A stretch of 64,000 nt of DNA, from contig NC_079973.1 of assembly GCF_029852145.1 (NCBI RefSeq), positions 14,277,921-14,341,920 on the forward strand, read 5' to 3'. Shown here in pieces: positions 33,884 through 43,600 of this stretch. The first letter of the stretch is position 1. Each line of letters starts with the position of its first letter. The notes under the pieces were generated by a model, which made no database searches, was not told the origin of the DNA, and was given only the letters and a program-made list of their open reading frames with translations. A program made the position numbers and the translations under genes. This stretch comes from Microplitis mediator (taxonomy: Eukaryota > Arthropoda > Insecta > Hymenoptera > Braconidae).

Positions 33884-34220
33884 CCCATATAGCAAAATGA
33901 CGTCTTAACGAGTTCGCAATGAGTTCCTTAGAGACGTCTTTAAAAAGAGTTCTCAAAGAATTCTTTTTTCTGACTTCGCAAATAAGACTTTAGTATGAAT
34001 TTACTATGACGTCTTGAGGAGCTCCTAATTTTGACTTCATAAAGTTGAAAAAAGAATACATTCAGACGTCACAAAACTGATGTCTTATTCATGGAGTCTT
34101 CAAGAACGCATAATTAAGAGTTTTTAAAAATGACACCTTTAAGAAGTCATTATAAGACTTCTTGAGGACGCCTTCAAAAAGATGTCGTACGATAGTCATT
34201 TCGATTTGAATGCTGTCTGG
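33884..34220. mobile_element. MITE with CCCATATAGCA ends and AAGACTTCTT/GACGTC words
   Basis: The left end CCCATATAGCAAAATGACG and the right end (inward CCCAGACAGCATTC...AAATGAC) are imperfect inverted repeats. The interior is full of AGACGTCTT, AAGACTTC and GAGTTCTT words in both directions. Confidence 0.5.
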
Positions 34221-34391
34221 GATAGTTCTATCATTTCTTTTCTCAAAACAGGTGCATCGTTTACAAACGTTTGAACTTGTGTGCCCCTTTATACATATTA
34301 GAAATGCTCTAGCTAGAGTGTTACAGATAAAACATTTGATAGCAATAGAATACTTTGCATTTCAGCACTAGAATAATCTTGTTTGCCGGCT

Positions 34392-34470
34392 TGAAAATAG
34401 TGGGAAGTTTTAGGGCTGGCCCACAGGGTCAACCGATAGATAGATTTTGTTTTATCGATCTAAGATTTCT
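34392..34470 (+). repeat. Fragment of the AACTTCCCGCT element end
   Basis: GTGGGAAGTTTTAGGGCTGGCCCACAGGGTCAAC-type sequence here matches the 3' side of the element at 37243-38070. Only the terminal piece is present. Confidence 0.5.
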
Positions 34471-34651
34471 TTAAAATAATAACTACTGCCTGTAAAATTT
34501 TAAACATTTTTAGCAGGCTATGTTCGGTAAAAAATTCTATTAAAATGCATTGAGGAAATTTCATAAAATTTAATCAAAAGATTTTTTCATGGGTAAGATT
34601 GATTAATCAGTGACTTAGTCATGAACATTAAATGATTTTTCTATCTTTCAG

Positions 34652-37600
34652 TAACAAAGTGGACACTATAAAAGTTAGAAACAAGTTAAAGATGTATATG
34701 ATACATCATCGAGAAATTTTAGAGTAAGATTTATAATGATTCACATGGAAAAAGAAAAACAGTAACCATTCCTGTGCGGAACAATAGCCTAGTCAATATT
34801 ATAAATATGTGTATAGTAAAATATGCTTTTACTATACTTGACCGTTCACCTAAACACGTTCCTTGACTGGATTACTCTTTGGTGCCGCAATGGTTACTAT
34901 TTCTTTTCACCGTCTAATTATTTTATCGAAAAATTAAATACGTTAATTTAATAATATGGTAAATACTTCATAGATTTGTTGAAAAATTGAAAAAAGTATC
35001 GAGCTATCCAATGTTTATACTTTGTCTTGACAGTACCATTGCTTTGTGTCTAGTATCCGTTGAAGTGTCAACAATGAGAATTGATGTAATTATGATATTC
35101 CTATCTTACATAGACAACGTCACCCTATACATGGACAATATTTTTGTGTTACATAAAAATACTTTTTATGTTGAAATTTAAAAATTTCAATGCTGATGAT
35201 CATCAGTCGTAAATTATATTCTTTTTGTTTATAAACGATATTTTCCTATGGTGTCTTTTTATGCGTGAAAAAAAGGTTTAACATCTACATAGATCAATTT
35301 GTTCGATTTCGAAAATCAACATCGATTTATGTATATTTTAACCATTTTTCTATCAGAAAATATAAAAAATTAATTTAAGTAACAATCGTAGTAACAGAAC
35401 TTTATTTTAAAAATTAAATAGTCGACTATAGAATGCATTATGAAACTCACGAGCATGATGTCATATTGGACGGGAATCGCCTTGCAGCTATTTATTTTTA
35501 CATTTCTTGCAACGACAATTGAAGAGTTGGTCAGTTTAATTGTCAACTTAAAGCAACGCTTAAGACTTCATGAGTATATTGGAGTTCAGTTTCAATTTTT
35601 CCATCAAATATATTATCTTGCTCCCCAAGCCGAAAGTACGGTCTTTTTGGTCGTATTACACTCCAGGAAGTGCTACTTTTGTTGCCAGCTCGCAATACAG
35701 AAAGCTGTCACTAGAGCACGCTTATTTTGTGTAGCTTGGTTATGTAGCAAATATACCGAGATTTTCCTATTACAAACAAATAATTTTAAAATTAAGAAAT
35801 TTTTTTTATTCATTATTTTTTGACGTTTCATTATATATATTTAAATTATTAAAATTACTGAATGACTAATTCACGACGGCGCATGTCTCCAAATAGTCAC
35901 GAATGCACTTGTCAATTTGTTTATCTTATCGTTACTATAAATTTTATTGCAATTTAAAAGGTTTTGTGATTCAAACTTTGTCAGTACAGTCAACTCTCTC
36001 TATGTGGCCACTCTGAAAATGTCCGTTCCCCGACCCGGGGAAAAAGGTTTAGATCTAACCATGTATAATTATATCTAATTAGATCTGACAAATCTGATCT
36101 TTAAATTGTCTCTGTCTGACGAGATCTGGACAAATCTGATCAGGTATAATTATATATAGTTAGATCTAAACCTTTTTTCCCGAGGATCCCCATTAAAAAA
36201 ATTTTAAATTGCAAAAAAAATAAGATAGTTTTAATTCGATTTGAAATGTAATCAAATGTATTAGGAACGTTACTTAATGGAATTATACATTATGATTATG
36301 ATTGATGAAAAAATTCCGGTGACTGCTGGGCTCGAACCTGCATCCTTCTCATTCAAAGTCTTTGATAATATCCACTGCGCTGACCCACGTATGTGATCGC
36401 GTGAGTGTAAATAACCAGATATGAACAATTTTCAATAAACATACAATGCAAACATGATTATATCTGAGCAGATTTAGCAAGATCTGATTGTGTTAATTTT
36501 TGTATTTAGTTTAGATATAGTTCTCTGATTAGATTTAACGAGATATACGCAGATCTGACCAGATATAAACAATTTTCCATAAAAATAAGATGTATACCCG
36601 GGAAAAACGGATTAGATCTATTTATATCTGGTTAGATATGGGATTTGAGATATAATCAGATCTAAACAGATATAACTATATCTGAGTCAGAAAATTCATC
36701 AGACATGATCAGATCTAATCATATCTGATCAGATCTAAACAGTTATAACTATATCTGGATTGCAAAATACATTAGTCATGAAAAGGTCTTATCATATCTG
36801 GCCAGATCTAAACAGATATAACTATATCTTGATTGCAAAATGCATTAGACATGAAAATGTCCTATCATATCTGGCCAGATCTAAACAGATATAACTATAT
36901 CTGGATTGCAAAATACATTAGACATGAAAAGGTCTTATCATATCTGGCCAGATCTAAACAGATATAACTATATCTGGATTGCAAAATACGTTAGACATGA
37001 AAAGGTCTTATCATATCTGGCCAGATGTAACTATATCGAAGTTGTCAACAGCATCAGATTCGATCAGATCTGATTAAGTAATTATGCATACATTATAGTA
37101 AATCATATAAAGGATGAATAACAATGGGTCTTTAATTCTTTTACCATTTTATTTATTGACAAATATATTCCATTACATATTTGTTAAAGATTATAATTGA
37201 TACATGTAGATATTTTCAACTAACTTCTATTTAATAATTTTTAACTTCCCGCTAAGAAAATTGTAAATTTTCAAAATTTCGGGAAGTTATTGGTTTCGGT
37301 CCGATTTACGAAAATCGAATTTCCATCAGATGTCGACGTTTCGAGGTCCTAGGAAGCTATCCTGACTAATTTCACGATGATGTCCGAGTGTATGTATGTG
37401 TGTACGTACGTACGTACGTACGTACGTATGTACGTACGTACGTACGTACGTATGTATGTATGTAAATATTCATAACTCTTGAACGGATGAACCGATTTTG
37501 ATCGTTGAGGTGTCATTCGACGCGGCTTGTTAATGTCTTGAGGCCGTAGAAATTTGAACTTAATCGGTAGGGTGCGTTCAGAGATATTTCAAAAATAAAA

Positions 37601-40600
37601 TTTTTTCAAAAATGTTTTATTTGGATAACTTCCAATTTTCTCGATGGATTGATTCCAAAATCTAATCAGCTCTAAAACTCTATAAGCCGCGTCGAATGCC
37701 ACCTCAACCATCAAAATCGGTTCATTCGTTCAAGAGAAACCGTTGACGAAAGAATTCAAAAAAAATTTTTTCCTTGGTTTTTTTGAAATTTCTCAAAAAC
37801 GGCTGAGTAAATCAATTTCAAAATTCGACCAGCTTTAGAACTTGATAAAACGCGTCGATTGCCACCTCAACCATCAAAATCGGTTGATTCGTTCGCGAGA
37901 TATCGTGGAAGAAAGAAATGCTAAAAAATGGTTTTTTACAAAACAATGGCATACAAAAGTATTTGCGAGCTCGAAGAGCTCGAAAATATATTCACAATAA
38001 TGTTTTCGAGCTCAGCGAGCTCGAAAACAGCGGGAAGTTTTGGGGCTGGCCCGCAGGGTCAACTGACAGACCGATTTTTTTTTTAGTAATTGATCAAGAC
38101 AGATACGCAAAAAGTAAAAAAAAAATAGTATTGACTGAATATTGTTCCATAAAAATGTAATTTTTATTGATGTGATTATTTATCTATTATTTTTTATTCC
38201 TTAATAAATATTGTGTAAGTTATTTGGAGCTTGACATAAATAATTTTCAACTTTTATAAGAGTATTCATCGATTTAATATCTTTGAATTTAATCAAACAG
38301 AACTCGTTTTGTAGCTCAACTGATATTATATGATTTATTTTTTCTCTACAAATTGTGATTAAATAGTATATTTTACACCTCGGGTAGTAAAGTAAGAAAT
38401 GTCTCAGATCTCATGTCATTGTTGGCCGAGGCGAAGCCGAGGTCAACAAACATGTGATCTGAGGCTTTCTTATTTACTGCCCAAGGTGTAAATACTATTT
38501 TTCGCCTCGACGGAGGCGGAAAGCGGAAACTTCGTTTCGCACAGCGGGAGAAAAGTTGACGCTTTTCGCCCGGAGGGGCGAAAAGATATTTTTACATGCA
38601 TAACGCGATAATACTGTAAAGATAAATATAAGTTGTTGTCAATAACAAAAAAAAATCGTATAGAACCATATTTCACTTTATTATTACTGGTAGTAATAAT
38701 AACATTAGACCTGTCATTTTTAGTTTTTTGAAAAATTTGAGAGGTAAAAACTGTTTTATTTATGTTCGCTTTTGTGTAAATTGATACGGTTTTATGATCA
38801 AGACCCATAGTCAGGAAAGTTTGTATCTCAAACTCATTCAAGAATTCATTTTTTTTAATACCACTTACTTTAAATGCGTTCATTTTATCGTCTATACGAT
38901 CCAATTCAGTACTCGAATCAACCTGATTCTTTAAAATTATAGCTCCTTGATAAATCGTTATATTGTTTAATTATTAAATTTACTTAAATTATTAAATTGA
39001 AGCCTAAAAAAATTGCTGACTAATTATTGTCTATTACTACAATACAAATTATATTTTAATATATATGTTAATTTTTATATTGACCTATGATAAATGTGTA
39101 AAATGTTTAATGATTGAATTAAATAATTTAAGTAAATTTAATAATAAAGTTATTTATTTAAGTTTAAAATATTTTGAGATTGAGCTATAACTCAAAGATC
39201 TCACATTGGTCAAATTCATTGACGTGTAAACAAGTTTAGCTCATATTACTTTCATTAATACAATTTAAGTTTAGGAATTTTTAATATAAGTGTATGTTTA
39301 AAAATGTTATCTCTAGCGTAGAATGAGAATAAAAGACATATTTAATTAACAATAATTATCTTTCCTATTCCATAATAGCATCTGGATTTTATACATAAAC
39401 ATTTAAAATTTATCTATGATAATAATAAAAAAATAGCAACTGAAAGATCTAGGTAGAGATCTGTTTGAATACATCTGTTCAGATCTAGTTATATCTGGCC
39501 ATGTCTTACCAGATAGAGACAATTTAAAGATCTGACCAGATATGACCAGATCTAATAAGATTAATTTTTCGTTATATCTGGTCAGATCTAGCCAGATCTG
39601 ATTATATCTGGCCAGATCTCGTCAGATAGAGATAATTTAAAGATCTGGCCAGATCTTTTTATATATGGCCAGATCTAATCCGTTTTTCCCGGGTAGATAA
39701 TTATATCTGAGTAGATATAACAAGATCTGATTATGTTGATTGTTGTATTTAGTTCAGATATAGTTATATGATCAGATCTCACAAGATATACGCAGATCTG
39801 ACCAGATATAAACAATTTCCTGTAATAATAAGACGTATACATGATTATATCTGAGCAGATCTAACAAGATCAGATTACGTTAAATGTTGTATTTAGTTCA
39901 GATATAGTTATATCTAATCAGATCTTACGAGATATACGCTGATCTGACTAGATATAATCATGTCTGATATTGTATTTAGTCTAGATCTAATTATATCTGA
40001 TTAGATCTGACCAGATATAAACTGTGGTTGGCCAGATATAATTAGATCTGAGCATGTCGAAATGTTAGATCTGATCAGATATAATTATATCTGGTCAGAT
40101 CTAAATTATTTTTCCCGGGTAATTTCATCGTTTAGTCGTTCTCCCACCAATGGACAGTCATTAATTTTTTAATACCCTCTGTATATGTCCACAACAAATA
40201 TTTTGACTCGTTCTCTTCAAGTGTCCGCATATAAATTTAATTAATTAATATATTGTTGCGTAATTACAGCTACATTTGAATTCACATGTAGTTGCACTTC
40301 CGGCAGATAGAGGCAGCACCTTCTGGGGCCTAGTGTCTGTAAATTTAAACTTGATCAGTGCGGCGCATGCGCATTGACTGTTTCCTGCCTCGTGTCGAGA
40401 AGACCGACGTCATTATCTTTCGCAACATACTTATCAAGTGTAAACACGTGTTTCAGTTAATCTTATTATTTCGTGCTCATCTCGAGGAAATAAATTAAAA
40501 TATCAATTTTAATAAATCAAGAAATCATCGAGCTCTATAATTACATAATTATTTATATAATTCACAAATAAAAACTCAACAAAATAATTAATATCAAGAA

Positions 40601-43600
40601 CTTAGAATTTAAGTGATCAACGATCACGTTTTTGAAGAGGTTACTCCAATGAGACCCACTACAGGTGCTTCATTATTAATTATTAAATTAATTAAAGTGC
40701 TCATATAATTAAAAGACTCAATTCAATAATTATTCGGGTTATTCTCATGCTCAATTATTGATTCTCTATATTATTCTCGCTCGTTAGCCTCTGCAATCAT
40801 GTTAGCTCGTGTTCACAAACAACTTCAAATCAGTATAATTTATTATAAACTCATTGCAATCAATTAAACTCAGTGTTCAATTTTCTCGAGATTTAATGTA
40901 CTCAACTATTATGCGTTTGGTGCTCTTAAAAATAATCATTAAGTCTTCAATCATTAACTTCGCTTGGTAACCTCTGTTTTCATGTTACTGATTATCATGA
41001 CATTCTTGCAGTCGACCAGTGTTCACACAGACTCAAATTGATTATCTCAATTCAATTCAATTAATTACTCGAGCTCAATTCTATAATTTTGATTCAACTT
41101 ATCACGTATTCATGAGCTCAAACATTTTACAGTATTAATTAAATTAAATCGACGATTGAATTATGTAACCCAGTGATATCATGTGCTGTGACAAATAAAA
41201 ATATTGTTATATTCTTTAATATGCGTATTTTTCAAACATCCCAACCACCAACCAGTCCTGGCATGTATTTATTAAATTATTATTACAACATATATAATTA
41301 ATATATATAATTAAAAAAATTAACAAAATTTATAGCACTTAATTGTATGCCTAAGCGTTAGAGAGTAATCAAATTTCAAACAAAAACGTCAATTCTTAGA
41401 AACAAATCAAAGTTTGAGCTTTAATATCTCTTAAATGGTTGGATTTAAAAAAAAAACATAAGAGACCTTTGTTGAAAAGTTGTAAATTTCCTACAAAGAT
41501 TTATATTGTTTATAGCTGTACGTTTATTTTTAATCAAGTTATAAAATTTTTCTCATTGCATTAAAATTGGGAAGTATCATTACTTAGACCGGGTGAATGG
41601 CATTAAAATAAACTTTTTTATGTTTCAAAATTATTTTTGGATCTCAAGTAAATGGTTTGTACCAATTAAATTAATGTAATTTGGGAAATAACGAACACCC
41701 TAATATATGTATGTAGTGGTTGGGATGAGGTTTATAGGATCTTAATCACTACGATAAATAAATTATCTGACTTCAATTATTAGTGTTAGCAAAATAATAA
41801 ATAATTAGTTTTATTTAATTAATTATATAAAAGAATGTAATGCTGGTCGCATTAGATATGTGTTTAGCTAGTTGCCGTGTATCTCTCTATTGAACGTGTG
41901 TACTGTGTCGCTACCGAATATCATATCCGCATGGGGGAAAATATTCAGCGATCGATGACGATCGATGGTTGACGGACTTATCCGAAATTATGAATTTTAA
42001 TACTATAAGTAGTGACGTAGTCATTTAAACATGAATAGTTTTTCATAGCGGTCAGATTCAGAGTGGACACTTAGAGAGAGTCTGATCTGCTAATAAAATC
42101 CACGACCAAATCGAGCATAACGATATGATAGTGGGGGGACTGTATTTTTCAGAAATATATTCCCCTACAACCCCAAAAGCGGACACTTTCAGAGAGTCAG
42201 CTGTAAAATAAAAGTGTGATTACACAGAAAAAAATGAACTGTAATAAATAAAGCTTTATGTCTAATAGGGTGGTCTTTATTTTGGACATTTTCGAATTTT
42301 TATGCTCCCAGAGGCTTATGTGGTTCGAAATAAATAAAAAAAAAATATCCTCGAAGTTTCAGATCTCTATCTCAATTTTAACCCGTGCCGCACAGCGATG
42401 TAAGTTTCCCATTTAAATAACACGGGGTTTTTGGCATTGAACGATTAAGTTTTTATTCCGGCTAAAGTAATTGTTCGAAAAATTTGAAACTCTGTAGACT
42501 TTATCTTCATATTAGCAGCTACTCCTCAAAAGTTTTATAGATTTTCAGCTATTATAATTTTGGGGGTACAGCATGATGAAAAAAAAAAAAAAATTATTTT
42601 TTTAATTTTTAGCTAAAATTTTTTTCAAATAACATATCAAATCCTTCTGCATCCTTATGAGAAGTTCTTACTTTTTTTTATTCTCGCACATAAGTGGGTG
42701 AACGGTATATCTTTGTTGTACTAATACAGTAATCAGGAACTTTGCATTAGTGTGCAGTAAAGTGTTCCATAAACGGATTTTTTAAATTTATTACAATCAC
42801 CTCTCAAACGGTTTCAATTACGACAGAAAAAAATTCCCTTAAAGTTTGAGTTCTTAATTCCAACGGGACCACGTGCCGCGAATTTTGTTTTTGTGATTTT
42901 TTAAGTTCATTATATTTATTTATAAAAGAGATCTATTTTATTAATAATTTATTATAGTTAGAAAATTGTAAATAAATAATTATTTCGATATTATAATACA
43001 CAAAACTATCAACCTTTTGTTTATTATTTATTGCTTAAAACAAATAATAAACTTAAAGGTGACCAATTTATTTAAGCAAATATTGAAAGAAATTTAATTT
43101 ATTGATAATATTTATTAAATGTTAAACTAAGACATAATATGATTAGTGGCATAGATATACCGATCTCAGATATCAATTAAATGCATTATGTATTTTTTAA
43201 AAAGACACAAAGTTAAATAACATAAACAAAAAATATTTCTTGAAAAAATCACAAAAAAAAATTTGCCGTAACTCTTCCCGTTCGAATTAAGAGCTTAAAC
43301 TTTAAGGGAATTTTTTCTGTTGTAATTGAAAAAAAAAGCTCCTGATTACTGTATTAGTGCAACAAAGATATGCCGGTTACCCACTTGGGTGCGAGAATGA
43401 AAAAAAAGAAGAACTTCTAATAAGGATGCAGAGTGATTTGATATGTTATTTAAAAAAAATTTTAGACAGAAATAAAAAAATTTTTTTTTCGTTTTTTTCA
43501 TCATGCTGTACCCCCAAAATTATAGTAGCAGAAAATCTGTAAAAATTCTGAGGAGCAGCTGCTAATATAAGGATAAAGTCTACAGAGTTTCAAATTTTTC

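Larger units (their letters stand above)
36597..39693. mobile_element. 3.1-kb TA-flanked element with 23-bp perfect TIRs
   Basis: The left end CCCGGGAAAAACGGATTAGA... at 36597 is an exact inverted copy of the right end finishing at 39693, and both are flanked by TA (36595-36596 and 39694-39695). The interior holds the 73-bp tandem units, the AACTTCCCGCT element, a palindromic MITE and a second AGATCT array (39440-39690). No transposase was seen. It is inserted into another AGATCT array, which resumes at 39696. Confidence 0.75.

Noticed and set aside
37391..37464. CRISPR-like or regularly spaced repeat array
   Set aside because: It is a plain (GTAC)n microsatellite; no spacers, and the genome is eukaryotic.
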